DNA from: Microbulbifer hainanensis
GTDB taxonomy: Bacteria > Pseudomonadota > Gammaproteobacteria > Pseudomonadales > Cellvibrionaceae
Assembly: GCF_014904735.1 (NCBI RefSeq)
Contig: NZ_JACZCR010000021.1
Location: forward strand, 1-64,000
Length of the DNA stretch: 64,000 nt
Direction of reading: 5' to 3'
Shown here: in pieces, positions 25,602 to 34,035 of the stretch
Numbering within the stretch: the first letter of the stretch is position 1
Layout: each line of letters begins with the position of its first letter
The notes under the pieces: generated by a model
Told to the model about the DNA's origin: nothing
The model's database searches: none
What the model saw: the letters and a program-made list of their open reading frames with translations, nothing else
Translations under genes and position numbers: made by a program

Positions 25602-26000
25602 CTAGATCGCCAGGTTTTTGCGGATGGCCGCGTCCAGGTTGTTGATCCAGCGATTATAATTTCTGTGGATGGTGTTGCGACGGCTGTTGTAGTCCAGCAA
25701 TTCACTGCGCTTGTAGGTGATGCTGTAGTTCTCTGTATCGAAGGTGATGTCAGCAACGGCGTAGTGTTTGCGGACATGGATAGAAGCCTCAATCAATCCC
25801 GGAGAAACTTCACGGCAAGTCCAGCCCTTGTCCAGGCAACCGGCCATAATACCGGTCTTAACCCGATCGGCAGTTTGTGTCGATCCATCGAGACGGTTGG
25901 GTACTGTTCTGTCATTCAGGTTCATCAGCGCATGGCTGGTGCAGGCTGACAATAGTATCGCGCTAACTGCAGCGATGAAAAATGTACGCATAACTTGCAT
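25602..26000 (-). CDS. Small lipoprotein of unknown function
   Basis: 132 residues, ATG 26000 with GGAAG 5 bases upstream (a second in-frame ATG at 25991 is possible). Lipobox LLSAC gives Cys20. The mature part has two further Cys (AGCLDKGWTC, likely a disulfide) and a central IEASIHVRKHYAVADITFDTENYSITYKRSELLDY strand-rich domain, ending in a charged helix NRWINNLDAAIRKNL. I recognise the general type from gammaproteobacterial hypothetical lipoproteins but no function. Convergent with the sulfotransferase gene. Confidence 0.72.
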   Translation of the reverse strand: MQVMRTFFIAAVSAILLSACTSHALMNLNDRTVPNRLDGSTQTADRVKTGIMAGCLDKGWTCREVSPGLIEASIHVRKHYAVADITFDTENYSITYKRSELLDYNSRRNTIHRNYNRWINNLDAAIRKNLAI

Positions 26001-26109
26001 GGTTCTTCCAATTTAAGACGGATAATTTGCGCGGCGAATATTATCACCCCGGCGGACAGGAGTGACAGTGACGGGATATTGTGCATCACTGTCACCCGAC
26101 CGCTAGAGA

Positions 26110-26715
26110 TCAGAGTCCGTCAGACGGATCCAGTGTCTGGCGGGCAATCTCATCTGCATCTTTAGCCATCCACTTGGCGAAGTAGGCGTCGCGTTTGGCA
26201 TCGATGCTCGCTGCATTATTTTCAGCCCAGCGCAAAGACTGTTCGGAGTTTTCCACCAGTTTGGTATTGGTTACCCAATCGCCGAAGTCGTCGGAGGAAG
26301 TGTTGAATTTCGCATTTGCGTCAGTCTTGATCGGCTGGAAGCTGAAGCGCGCCTTCCATGCCCCCATTCGCGGAGTCACCATTGCGTAATAGGTCTTTCC
26401 GGCCTCCAGGTTGGCTTTCATGAAATCGGCGGCTTCGGAAACCACCATAAAGGTGTGTTCGCCAGGCGCGACCTCTCTGGATATCTTGGTGCCGTTCGCC
26501 ATAATGCCGATAAATTCGTTTTGATCACCATTGACCTCAAAGAGCGAAGCATTGATCGCGGAACCGTAAAATGAGGAACGCATAAAGACGATCTGGGCTT
26601 TGCTGGGGTCCGGCGTAGTAACCACTTGATTAGAGCTCGCAACCATGGGATTGCCGGCACAGGCGGCCAGCCAGATTGAACAACCAGCCACCAGGAATTT
26701 TAACAAGCGCATCAT
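26110..26715 (-). CDS. DUF2846-like lipoprotein
   Basis: 201 residues. Start ATG 26715 chosen because AGGAGA stands 8 bases upstream; an earlier ATG at 26736 lies before the ribosome site. Lipobox LAAC gives a lipid-modified Cys near residue 19. The mature domain has the DUF2846 flavour: KAQIVFMRSSFYGSAINASLFEVNGD, REVAPGEHTFMVV, LEAGKTYYAMVTPRMG. Such domains are immunoglobulin-like and periplasmic; the role is unknown. The C-terminal 60 residues are helical and charged (SLRWAENNAASIDAKRD). Confidence 0.75.
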   Translation of the reverse strand: MMRLLKFLVAGCSIWLAACAGNPMVASSNQVVTTPDPSKAQIVFMRSSFYGSAINASLFEVNGDQNEFIGIMANGTKISREVAPGEHTFMVVSEAADFMKANLEAGKTYYAMVTPRMGAWKARFSFQPIKTDANAKFNTSSDDFGDWVTNTKLVENSEQSLRWAENNAASIDAKRDAYFAKWMAKDADEIARQTLDPSDGL

Positions 26716-26829
26716 TTTCTTATCTCCTTTTGTCATAAAAAGCGCTCGCCCAGTTTGACAAATTTTTCCGCTTAGAAACAGATGGTTTCACGGTAAGGAG
26801 TTGATCATGTGGGACTGGATTGGGACTTT

Positions 26830-27966
26830 TCAGCCAGTGCGGGCCCTGCGTACCACCACCGCGGTACGCAGCTTCTCCTTGCCGAACAGGGACATCCTGG
26901 CGAAATCATCCCGCGCAATCGGCAGATACTGGCTGTCGAGCGGGTTGTACTCGTCGTCACTGTCCGGGTCGTGCACGTAGAGGCACTCTTCATCGATGCC
27001 GGTCAGCGTTACCCAGTGCGGCACCTTTTTGCCGTCCAGCCGGTAAGTGCTGATCAGCAGCAGCGCCAGCGCGCCCTCCTCGAGCCACGCCTGCAGTTGC
27101 ACCTGGGTGAACTCCTGCTCGATCACCGGAATCTTCTGCGCCCGCGCATTCGCGCGGTAGTCCGCGTCCACCTGCTGCACCACCGCTTTTTTGGCCGCAG
27201 CGCGCACGCCGTCGACAAACAGCGGCGTATGCTGGTTCAGGTAGACTGCACAATCGAAGCCGCGCGCGCGCATGGCCAGCGCCAGCCCGATAGGGTGGCA
27301 GCCGCCGTGGCCGGAAGCCATGAAGATGGTAGTGGCCTCGCGCCACAGGGACAGTTCCTCGCTGACCGACGGGGTGTAGTCCGCGCTTAGCGCGGCCATC
27401 GCCATCATGGCCGCGGCGGGACCACAGGTAAACTCGGTGGTCTGGCCATACCAGGGTACGCTCAGGCGGTGCAGGTTTTCCGGCCGGTAGCGGATGCGCT
27501 TTTGCATACGCAGCGCATTGCCATCGTCCTCGTAGTAATTCGGGTAGCTGCCGAAGGTGCGGTAGCCCTGCTGCTGGTAGAGGGCAATGGCGGCCTCGTT
27601 GCCCTCGGCGACTTCCAGGCGCATGAACAGGCGGCCGCTGTGACTGCTGGCTTCCTCGGCGGCGGCGAGCAGCGCGCGGCCGATACCCTGGCCGCGCCCG
27701 GCGGGTCCCACCGCCAGCGAGTAGAGTCGCGCCAGGCGGGTGCCGCGGCGCAGCAAAACCAGGATATAGCCGAGCAGCTGGCCGGCCCGTTCCGCTACCA
27801 GGAAGACGCGGTTATCCGCCGCGACCCAGTGGCGCAGGCGCCGCCGGCTCAGCCGGTCACCGTCGAAACAGACCTGTTCCAGCGCGTGCAGCGCGGGCAC
27901 ATCGGCTGCCGTCACAGCGCGGATCTGCGGGCTGGCAGGGGAGGGAAAAGCGTTCGCAACAGGCAT
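26830..27966 (-). CDS. GNAT acetyltransferase fused to C39-like peptidase
   Basis: 378 residues from ATG 27966; the frame stays open further upstream but the extra 48 residues do not look like a domain. Residues about 12-165 are a GNAT domain: IRAVTAADVPALHAL at the start, LYSLAVGPAGRGQGIGRALL for acetyl-CoA, NEAAIALYQQQGYR at the end. Residues about 175-375 are a papain-like C39 domain: Cys in TEFTCGPAAAMMAM, His in VPHWVTLTG, Asp in YVHDPDSD. All three catalytic residues are present. Known to pair with RLAN-type ATP-grasp ligases; the ligase is divergently encoded 147 bases away. Likely a peptide or amide-bond modifying pair with unknown substrate. Confidence 0.86.
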   Translation of the reverse strand: MPVANAFPSPASPQIRAVTAADVPALHALEQVCFDGDRLSRRRLRHWVAADNRVFLVAERAGQLLGYILVLLRRGTRLARLYSLAVGPAGRGQGIGRALLAAAEEASSHSGRLFMRLEVAEGNEAAIALYQQQGYRTFGSYPNYYEDDGNALRMQKRIRYRPENLHRLSVPWYGQTTEFTCGPAAAMMAMAALSADYTPSVSEELSLWREATTIFMASGHGGCHPIGLALAMRARGFDCAVYLNQHTPLFVDGVRAAAKKAVVQQVDADYRANARAQKIPVIEQEFTQVQLQAWLEEGALALLLISTYRLDGKKVPHWVTLTGIDEECLYVHDPDSDDEYNPLDSQYLPIARDDFARMSLFGKEKLRTAVVVRRARTG

Positions 27967-28040
27967 GTGGAGATCCGCCACCGGGCGGCAGTGAACACCG
28001 CGAAACTGCGGCTCGGCCACATTATCAAAAGCGTTAAAAA

Positions 28041-28073
28041 AAGATAGGAGCTGGACAAAAATTCTTCTATCTT
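28041..28073. promoter_or_regulatory. Inverted repeat in the divergent ligase/peptidase promoter region
   Basis: AAGATAGGAG faces CTTCTATCTT with one mismatch over 10 bp. It lies between the starts of the two divergent genes and could be an operator. Confidence 0.4.
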
Positions 28074-28096
28074 TCGCCCTGTTGAACATCCCCCAT

Positions 28097-28110
28097 TTGA
28101 GGCGCCTCAA
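28097..28110. promoter_or_regulatory. Perfect 14-bp palindrome before the ATP-grasp gene
   Basis: TTGAGGCGCCTCAA, fully self-complementary, ends 3 bases before the ATG at 28114. It leaves no ordinary Shine-Dalgarno site there, so it may act as operator or sequester the start. Confidence 0.45.
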
Positions 28111-28113
28111 TTC

Positions 28114-29589
28114 ATGTCCCAGGTGCTAATTGTGATCGACCAGCAGAGCGACTGGACGCCTTACTACCCCAGTGAGCGCGTGATCACCTTTGCCGATTAT
28201 CTGCAGTTGCCCGCCCGCCAGCAGCGCGTGCGCGTCATCAACCTGTGTGCCGACTACGACTACCGGTCGGAGGGTTACTACTGTTCGCTGCTGGCGGAAG
28301 CCCGCAGCCACCACGTACTGCCCAGCGTCCGCACCCTGAACGATCTGTCGGTGCCACAGCTGTACAAGCTGCAACTGGCGCCACTGGTGCCGGCGCTGAA
28401 TAAACTGCGCCCGCCGGAGGAGCCGGGCACCCACCTGGTGGTGAAGTCCTATTTCGGCCAGTGCGCCGAGCCGGCACTGCAACCGCTGGCGCGGCTGCTG
28501 TTCGACCGCTTTGCCTGCCCGGTGCTGGAAATTCACCTCGCCTGCGACACGGCCTGGGAGATTGCCGACCTGCGTATCTGCTCCCACCGCGAGCTGGACG
28601 AGGCGGAGGAAACCCTGTTTGCCGAGGCCCTCGACAGTTTCAGCAATCAGGTCTGGCGCCAGCGCAAGAAGAGCGACAACAGCCGCTATGACCTGGCCAT
28701 TCTGGTAAACCCGGAAGAGGCACTGCCGCCGTCGGATCAGGGCGCGCTGAAAAAATTCGCCAGCGCCGGGCGCGAACTGGGTTTTGCCGTGGAGATGATC
28801 ACGCCGGCGGACTATATGCGCCTGCCGGAATTCGATGCGCTGTTTATCCGCGAGACCACGGCCATCGACCATCACACCTATCGTTTTGCCAAGAAAGCCG
28901 AGGCGGAGGGACTGGTGGTGCTCGACGACCCGACCAGCATTCTGCGCTGCACCAACAAGATCTATCTAGCCGACCTGTTCACTACCCACAAGGTGCCGGC
29001 ACCGAAGACCTGTATCCTCCACCGCGGCGACGAGGAAGGGGTGCAGAAGGCGCTGGCCACGCTGGGGCTGCCGATGGTGATCAAGATTCCCGACGGTTCC
29101 TTTTCCCGCGGTGTGGTCAAGGTGCACAGCGAGGAGGCGCTGCGGGACAAGCTCGGCGAGCTGTTTGCCGAGTCGAGCCTGCTGCTCGCACAGGAATTCC
29201 TGTACACGGAATTTGACTGGCGCATCGGTGTGCTCAACAACAAGCCGCTGTATGCCTGCCGCTATTACATGGCCAAGAACCACTGGCAGATCTACAACCA
29301 CGGCAACAAGAAAAACAGCAGTGGCAGTTTCACCACGCTGCCGACCTTTGAGGTGCCGAAGGCCGTGCTACAGGCCGCGCTCAAGGCGACCAAGCCAATC
29401 GGCAACGGTTTTTACGGTGTGGATGTGAAAGAGTCGGCGGGCAGGGGTTATGTCATCGAGGTGAACGACAACCCGTCTATCGATAGCGGTGTGGAAGACA
29501 AATACCTCGGCCGCGAACTCTACCGGTTGATCCTGCAGGAATTTGCTCGCCGACTGGATGCGCGGCGCTCGGGTCAAGCGCACGAGTAA
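28114..29589 (+). CDS. RLAN-type ATP-grasp ligase (RimK-family alpha-L-glutamate-ligase-like)
   Basis: 491 residues, much longer than RimK (about 300). Residues 1-200 form the RimK-like ATP-grasp N-terminal (RLAN) domain (VLIVIDQQSDWTPYYPSERV, VRVINLCADYDYRSEGYYCS). Residues about 210-480 are the ATP-grasp core: LGLPMVIKIPDGSFSRGVVKV as the nucleotide loop, LLAQEFLYTEFDWRIGVL and VIEVNDNPSIDSGVED with the metal-binding Glu/Asn. It should join an amino acid to a carboxylate, forming an amide. Substrate unknown. The divergent GNAT-C39 gene is its standard partner. ATG 28114 has no clear ribosome site because of the palindrome. Confidence 0.88.
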   Translation: MSQVLIVIDQQSDWTPYYPSERVITFADYLQLPARQQRVRVINLCADYDYRSEGYYCSLLAEARSHHVLPSVRTLNDLSVPQLYKLQLAPLVPALNKLRPPEEPGTHLVVKSYFGQCAEPALQPLARLLFDRFACPVLEIHLACDTAWEIADLRICSHRELDEAEETLFAEALDSFSNQVWRQRKKSDNSRYDLAILVNPEEALPPSDQGALKKFASAGRELGFAVEMITPADYMRLPEFDALFIRETTAIDHHTYRFAKKAEAEGLVVLDDPTSILRCTNKIYLADLFTTHKVPAPKTCILHRGDEEGVQKALATLGLPMVIKIPDGSFSRGVVKVHSEEALRDKLGELFAESSLLLAQEFLYTEFDWRIGVLNNKPLYACRYYMAKNHWQIYNHGNKKNSSGSFTTLPTFEVPKAVLQAALKATKPIGNGFYGVDVKESAGRGYVIEVNDNPSIDSGVEDKYLGRELYRLILQEFARRLDARRSGQAHE

Positions 29590-29622
29590 TTTGCCGGCCC
29601 TTCGTTCCGGTGACGGGCGGCC

Positions 29623-30504
29623 TCACGGCATCTGCCGGCACAGCTCCAGCCAGCGCTCGATACCGGCGCTGCGGTATTTCTGCCGGTGCAGGGCAAAATA
29701 GAATTCGCGGTTGAAGTTTCGCTGCGGCACCGGCAGTTCCACCAGCGAACCGCGATTCAGCGCGTCGGTCAGCGATACACGCGACAGGCAACTGATACCG
29801 AGCCCCGCTTCCACCGCGCGCTTGATCGCCTCGGTGTGCTGCAGCTCCAGCAGTATATGCAGCTGTGGCAGCAGGCCGGCGAGGCCGCGTTCAAACGTCT
29901 GGCGGGTGCCGGAGCCGTGCTCCCGCACAATCCAGGTCGCCGCGCACAGGTCCCTGTCGCTCAGGCGCTTGCGCCCCGCCAGCGGGTGCTCCGGCGCACA
30001 GAAAACCACCAGCTCGTCATCGCGCCAGGGGATCATCTCCAGGTCGGGGTGATTGAGTTCGCCCTCGATCAGCCCCAGGTCGAGTTCGAAATTCAGCACC
30101 CGCTCGGCAATGGCCGCAGTGTTGGCCACATCCAGTTGCACCCGCGCCCCCGGCTGCTCTTCCATATAGCGGGCCATGACACCGGCGGCGAGATAGTTGC
30201 CGATGGTCAGGGTCGCGCCGATCTTCAGGCGCCCCAGGTCGCGGTGGGCGGCGAGGGTCTGCTCCAGTTCGCGCGCACGCTCCAGCAGTTCCTCCGCGCG
30301 CGGCCACAGCTGCCGGCCCAGCTCGTTGAGGCGCAGGCGCTTGCCGGTGCGCTCGAACAGGCGCAGTTCGAACTGCTGCTCAAACTCCTTGAGCGCGGTG
30401 GAAGCCGCCGACTGGGACATATTCAGGCTCTCCGCCGCACGGCTCACATTCTCGAAATGGGCGCAGGCGAGAAAGACTTCCAGTTGGCGCAGGGAATAGC
30501 GCAA
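29623..30504 (-). CDS. finR: LysR-type regulator FinR
   Basis: 293 residues. N-terminal winged helix (SLRQLEVFLACAHFENVSRAAESLNMSQSAAST) followed by the effector-binding domain typical of the CysB-like LysR group (LKIGATLTIGNYLAAGVMARYMEEQPG, IEGELNHPDLEMIPWRDDELVVFCAPEHPL). The divergent gene encodes ferredoxin-NADP reductase, the well-known arrangement in Pseudomonas where FinR activates fpr under superoxide stress; the symbol rests on this context. Start ATG 30504. A row of ATCGA-type half sites lies in the 124-base interval between the genes. Confidence 0.83.
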   Translation of the reverse strand: MRYSLRQLEVFLACAHFENVSRAAESLNMSQSAASTALKEFEQQFELRLFERTGKRLRLNELGRQLWPRAEELLERARELEQTLAAHRDLGRLKIGATLTIGNYLAAGVMARYMEEQPGARVQLDVANTAAIAERVLNFELDLGLIEGELNHPDLEMIPWRDDELVVFCAPEHPLAGRKRLSDRDLCAATWIVREHGSGTRQTFERGLAGLLPQLHILLELQHTEAIKRAVEAGLGISCLSRVSLTDALNRGSLVELPVPQRNFNREFYFALHRQKYRSAGIERWLELCRQMP

Positions 30505-30521
30505 AATAGATCCTCAAAATG

Positions 30522-30547
30522 ATCGACTTAATCGATAAGCAGTATCG
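30522..30547. promoter_or_regulatory. Candidate FinR operator: three ATCGA/TATCG half sites
   Basis: ATCGA (30522), TCGAT (30532-30536) and TATCG (30543-30547) follow at about 10-11 bp steps, forming two overlapping inverted repeats (ATCGA-N5-TCGAT and CGATA-N5-TATCG). Position between finR and fpr fits a LysR-type site. Confidence 0.55.
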
Positions 30548-30628
30548 AAATATCCCATTTTGCCTATGAATGTTCTAGGGCTAAAATTCAATCATTAAGA
30601 GATTTCTGGAATAAGTGGTTCTAAGCTT

Positions 30629-31405
30629 ATGTCTAATTTGAATATAGAGAAGGTGCTGGAAGTCCATCACTGGAATGAGACGCTGTTCAGCTTCAAGACC
30701 AGCCGGGATCCGGGTTTCCGCTTCGAGAACGGTCATTTTACGATGATCGGACTGCAGCAGGACAATGGCCGTCCGCTGCTGCGCGCCTACTCTATTGCCA
30801 GTGCCAACTACGAGGATGAGCTGGAGTTCTTCAGCATCAAGGTGCCGGATGGCCCCCTCACCTCGCAGCTGCAGAAGATCAAACCGGGTGACGAGATTTT
30901 CGTCAGCCGCAAACCCACCGGCACCCTGGTGGCAGATCACCTGTTGCCGGGCAAGCGTCTGTGGCTGTTGTCTACCGGTACTGGCCTGGCGCCGTTCCTC
31001 AGCATCATCAAGGATCCGGACGTCTACGAGCGATTCGACCAGGTGATTCTGACCCACGGTGTGCGCTTTGTCTCTGAACTGGCCTATCAGGATCACATCG
31101 AGAACGAGCTGCCGAACCACGAGTACTTCGGCGAAATGGTGCGCGACCAGCTGCTCTATTACCCGACGGTAACCCGTGAGCCGTATCGCAACAACGGCCG
31201 CCTGACCGACCTGATGCTGTCGGGCAAGATCTTCAAGGATCTGGGCGTGCCGCAGCCGAATGTCGAGGAAGACCGCTTTATGCTGTGCGGCAGCCCGGCG
31301 ATGCTGAAGGACCTGACCACGATCCTGGACGACTGGGGTTTCCGCGAAACCCGCGCCGGCGTCCCCCACGAGTACGTGATCGAGCGCGCTTTCGTCGAGA
31401 AATAA
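30629..31405 (+). CDS. fpr: Ferredoxin-NADP+ reductase
   Basis: 258 residues, the usual size of the bacterial subclass with the C-terminal sequence ending in FVEK. FAD motif RAYS at residues 52-55 (RAYSIAS), NADP loop GTGLAPF at 117-123, LCGSPAMLKDL near 218 and a C-terminal VIERAFVEK. Moves electrons between NADPH and ferredoxin or flavodoxin and helps against oxidative stress. Divergent from the LysR gene finR. Lies in the cytoplasm. Start ATG 30629; the ribosome site is weak. Confidence 0.94.
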   Translation: MSNLNIEKVLEVHHWNETLFSFKTSRDPGFRFENGHFTMIGLQQDNGRPLLRAYSIASANYEDELEFFSIKVPDGPLTSQLQKIKPGDEIFVSRKPTGTLVADHLLPGKRLWLLSTGTGLAPFLSIIKDPDVYERFDQVILTHGVRFVSELAYQDHIENELPNHEYFGEMVRDQLLYYPTVTREPYRNNGRLTDLMLSGKIFKDLGVPQPNVEEDRFMLCGSPAMLKDLTTILDDWGFRETRAGVPHEYVIERAFVEK

Positions 31406-31414
31406 TCCACGCCC

Positions 31415-31444
31415 GTGCAGTGCGGCATTAATACCGCACTGCAC
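31415..31444 (+). terminator. Strong hairpin after fpr
   Basis: Perfect 11-bp stem GTGCAGTGCGG/CCGCACTGCAC with an 8-base loop, starting 10 bases after the fpr stop. There is no U tract, so it may be a 3' stability hairpin or weak terminator. Confidence 0.5.
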
Positions 31445-31630
31445 TGCTCCCCGGTTTCCCGCCGTTTTTCCAGACAGGGTACCGGCGTCGGTACTTCGAT
31501 AACGCCTGCGCAATGGACTGCGCGCAAGGATAGCCACGGATGTCGCCGCGCGTTTTCGGAGTGTCGACCCCAGTGTTCTGTCACGCTGTAACGGCAAACA
31601 CCTTTCCAGAGAAGTTGTCTTCTTATTTTG
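31445..31630 (+). other. Gene-poor stretch between two hairpins
   Basis: Part of a 350-base interval without a protein gene between fpr and blc. It ends at a strong intrinsic terminator although no coding gene lies closer than fpr, so a small RNA ending there is possible. I see no clear promoter or conserved structure that proves it. Confidence 0.3.
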
Positions 31631-31655
31631 AACCACCCGCACGGGTGGTTTTTTT
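31631..31655 (+). terminator. Intrinsic terminator
   Basis: Stem AACCACCCG/CGGGTGGTT with a 2-base loop, followed by a run of seven T (31649-31655). Terminates rightward transcripts from fpr or from an unannotated RNA. Confidence 0.85.
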
Positions 31656-31755
31656 ATGGGCGGAGTTTCGGAAACAGGTTCCCGGATTGATCCTAAGCTG
31701 TGGGTAACGCGTATCTAAAGTTGCTGATTGGTAACGAACAGACGGGAGTTTTACT

Positions 31756-32286
31756 GTGAGAGCCTTTTTCCGGCCCCTGCTGGCCACATTGTGTTTCTGT
31801 GTCGGCGGCTGCACCGGTGTGCCGGAGAATGTAAAGCCGGTTGAGAATTTTGAGTTACAGCGCTACCTGGGCCGGTGGTTTGAAATTGCGCGCCTCGACA
31901 ACCGTTTCGAGCGCGGCCTGTCGCGGGTCACGGCGGAGTACACGCTGAATGACGATGGATCGGTCCGGGTAGTCAATCGCGGCTTCGATGCGGAAAAGGG
32001 CAAGTGGAAACAGGCCGAGGGCCGGGCAAAGTTCGCCGGCGCCGACGATGTCGGACAACTGAAGGTCTCGTTCTTCGGCCCCTTCTACGCGTCCTATATT
32101 GTCTTCGCCCTGGACCGCGATCACTACGACTACGCGCTGGTGAGCGGTTACAACAAGGACTACCTGTGGATACTGGCGCGCGAGCCGCAACTACCAAAAG
32201 CAACGATTGACCGGCTGGCGGCGAAGGCGCGCGAGGCGGGCTTTGATACCGACCAGCTGATGTTGGTGGAGCAGGCCGCGGAGTGA
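31756..32286 (+). CDS. blc: Outer-membrane lipocalin Blc
   Basis: 176 residues, GTG start with GGGAG 8 bases upstream. Lipobox VGGC gives Cys19 (lipoprotein). Bacterial lipocalin landmarks: YLGRWFEIARLDNRFE (the GxW motif), VTAEYTLNDDGSVRVVNRGF, LKVSFFGPFYASYIVFALD and DYLWILAREP. Binds lysophospholipids or other hydrophobic ligands at the outer membrane. Length and motif spacing match E. coli Blc. Convergent with the leftward block that ends at 32344. Confidence 0.93.
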   Translation: MRAFFRPLLATLCFCVGGCTGVPENVKPVENFELQRYLGRWFEIARLDNRFERGLSRVTAEYTLNDDGSVRVVNRGFDAEKGKWKQAEGRAKFAGADDVGQLKVSFFGPFYASYIVFALDRDHYDYALVSGYNKDYLWILAREPQLPKATIDRLAAKAREAGFDTDQLMLVEQAAE

Positions 32287-32343
32287 GCGGCTGATCTCTG
32301 TACCAGCAGGCTGACCCCCTCACCAGTTAGCAACAACGCCAGT

Positions 32344-34035
32344 TCAGCGCAGCGACCTGCGCTCACGCCACCAGGTCAGCGCCAGCAACCCGATCAGGAC
32401 CAGGGCGATCCAGTGTAACGGCAGCGGTCGCCGTGGCGCGGGCAGGTCCGTGGCCGGACCCAGTCGCGCAGTGGCCATTTGCCGCGTCTCGTCGCGCGCG
32501 ATACGGCGCTGCCAGCCGGGCCAGGCGTCGCGGGGAAAGACGTAGAACGCAAAATCCCCGTCCGCTTCTTCCAGCTGATACCAGCCGGCCCGCTGTGGCC
32601 AGTAGCTCGCGCAGGGGCCGCCGGCACTGTCCGCGGCGGCGCTACCGCGCACAGGCGCCGACCCATCCAGCGGCGCAATGGGCGCAGGCTGGTTGCGGTC
32701 GAAGCCGGCACCGCACAGGGTGAGACGCTGTCGCGCGCGCGGCAGCGGCGACTGCACGGCGATGGGGGTGCGGCCGCCGCGATAGCGCAACTGGCGCTCG
32801 AACACCGATTTCCACAGGCGGGCAAAATCTGGCGCAAATCCGGCGGTGATCCAGCGGTAACTGCGGTCGAACAGCACGAAACCCAGGGAGCGCCCGGGGC
32901 CGCCCGGGGACCAGTACAGCGGGGTGCCGTCGGTGCCCGTGCGAATATCCTCCGGCGCCGCACCGACCGGCCGGTAGCCGGTGGAGAGCAGCGGCGGCGC
33001 GTCGCCCACAAGTGCCGGGGTTTCGACCGGGGCGGTGCTTGCCAGGGCCATGCCCCGGTCGCGAGCATAATCGAGAAAACCGCGGGGACTGTCGGCGCCC
33101 ACCAGCCACAGCAGGGACTTGCGCGCGGCGAGATCATTCAGCTGTTGTCTCTGGGCGGCCGTCAACTGCGTCCACAGGTGGCTGTCGAGGATCAGCAGGT
33201 CGAAGGGGCCGTCGGAATCCAGCGGATTGCGCGTACTGCTGTCCAGGCCGTTGAAGGCTTCGCGCCGCACTATTTGCGGGGCCAGCTGGGTGACCACCGC
33301 TGCCGCCACACCGGACTGGCGCAGCCAGCGGGACAGGGCGGCGGTCTCGAAACCGGGGCGCGCCAGCCACAGCAGAACTGCCGGGCGTTCTGGCGCGCGC
33401 ACCACCACAGGCAATGGCTCGCGGTGCACCTGGGCAGCGTCCTCCGAACCGGTTTCGAAGCGCAGGTGATAGAGCCAGTGGCCGGCCAGTTTGGGGGTGT
33501 CGCCTAGTTGTATCCGGGCTTTGTTCCCGGGTGGTGCAACCAGCGCATTGTCGACTGTGTTCCCGAACGGGTCTTCCAAAGTGACACGGGTGGTCGCGCC
33601 GCCGCTATCGCCACTCACCGACAGGGACAGCGCGTCACCGAGCTGGATTTCCCGCGGCCAGTCCACGGACCAGCCGATCTCGCCAGCTGGCTCGGATACG
33701 ATATGCAGGCGCACCGGCGGCAGGTCCCGCAGTGCGCCCCGCTCCCTGTTGCCGCTGCCGACTGTGGCGAAATCCAGCGATGCGATAGACGCGGGCGCCA
33801 GCGGCTGCACCGGCCTTGCCGGGTCGTCGGTTTCGGTAAAGGCACCGTCGAGCGCGGCGCTGTGGTGCGGGGGCAGCAGGGCCGGGGGCTGCCACAAGAT
33901 CCACACCAGCGCCCAGATTGCGCCCTGCAGTACTGCGCTGGCAATCCGCTGCAGCACAGTCCCGCGCGCGCGCAGGATCAGCAGTACGGACGCGGTCGCC
34001 GCGGCTGCGCACAGCATTGCCATCCACGGGCTCAT
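32344..34035 (-). CDS. Large membrane-anchored protein at the end of the MoxR-BatA block
   Basis: 563 residues, last gene of the leftward operon. N-terminal two membrane spans (MLCAAAATASVLLIL, AVLQGAIWALVWILW), a large exoplasmic region with an Ig-like part (about 105-205) and a Rossmann/glutamine-amidotransferase-like part (PAVLLWLARPGFETAALSRWL, FDLLILDSHLWTQL, SLLWLVGADSPRG). One membrane span lies at the C-terminus (LHWIALVLIGLLALTWW). No catalytic motif identified. Similar tail-anchored proteins close BatA-type operons. Overlaps the preceding gene by 4 bases. Function unknown. Confidence 0.72.
   Translation of the reverse strand: MSPWMAMLCAAAATASVLLILRARGTVLQRIASAVLQGAIWALVWILWQPPALLPPHHSAALDGAFTETDDPARPVQPLAPASIASLDFATVGSGNRERGALRDLPPVRLHIVSEPAGEIGWSVDWPREIQLGDALSLSVSGDSGGATTRVTLEDPFGNTVDNALVAPPGNKARIQLGDTPKLAGHWLYHLRFETGSEDAAQVHREPLPVVVRAPERPAVLLWLARPGFETAALSRWLRQSGVAAAVVTQLAPQIVRREAFNGLDSSTRNPLDSDGPFDLLILDSHLWTQLTAAQRQQLNDLAARKSLLWLVGADSPRGFLDYARDRGMALASTAPVETPALVGDAPPLLSTGYRPVGAAPEDIRTGTDGTPLYWSPGGPGRSLGFVLFDRSYRWITAGFAPDFARLWKSVFERQLRYRGGRTPIAVQSPLPRARQRLTLCGAGFDRNQPAPIAPLDGSAPVRGSAAADSAGGPCASYWPQRAGWYQLEEADGDFAFYVFPRDAWPGWQRRIARDETRQMATARLGPATDLPAPRRPLPLHWIALVLIGLLALTWWRERRSLR

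Noticed and set aside
27967..28110. N-terminal extension of the GNAT-C39 gene
   Set aside because: The extra 48 residues lack a domain and would cover the divergent promoter region and its inverted repeats.
28114..29589. RimK that modifies ribosomal protein S6
   Set aside because: The protein is about 190 residues longer with an RLAN domain and pairs with a GNAT-C39 gene; rpsF is not near.
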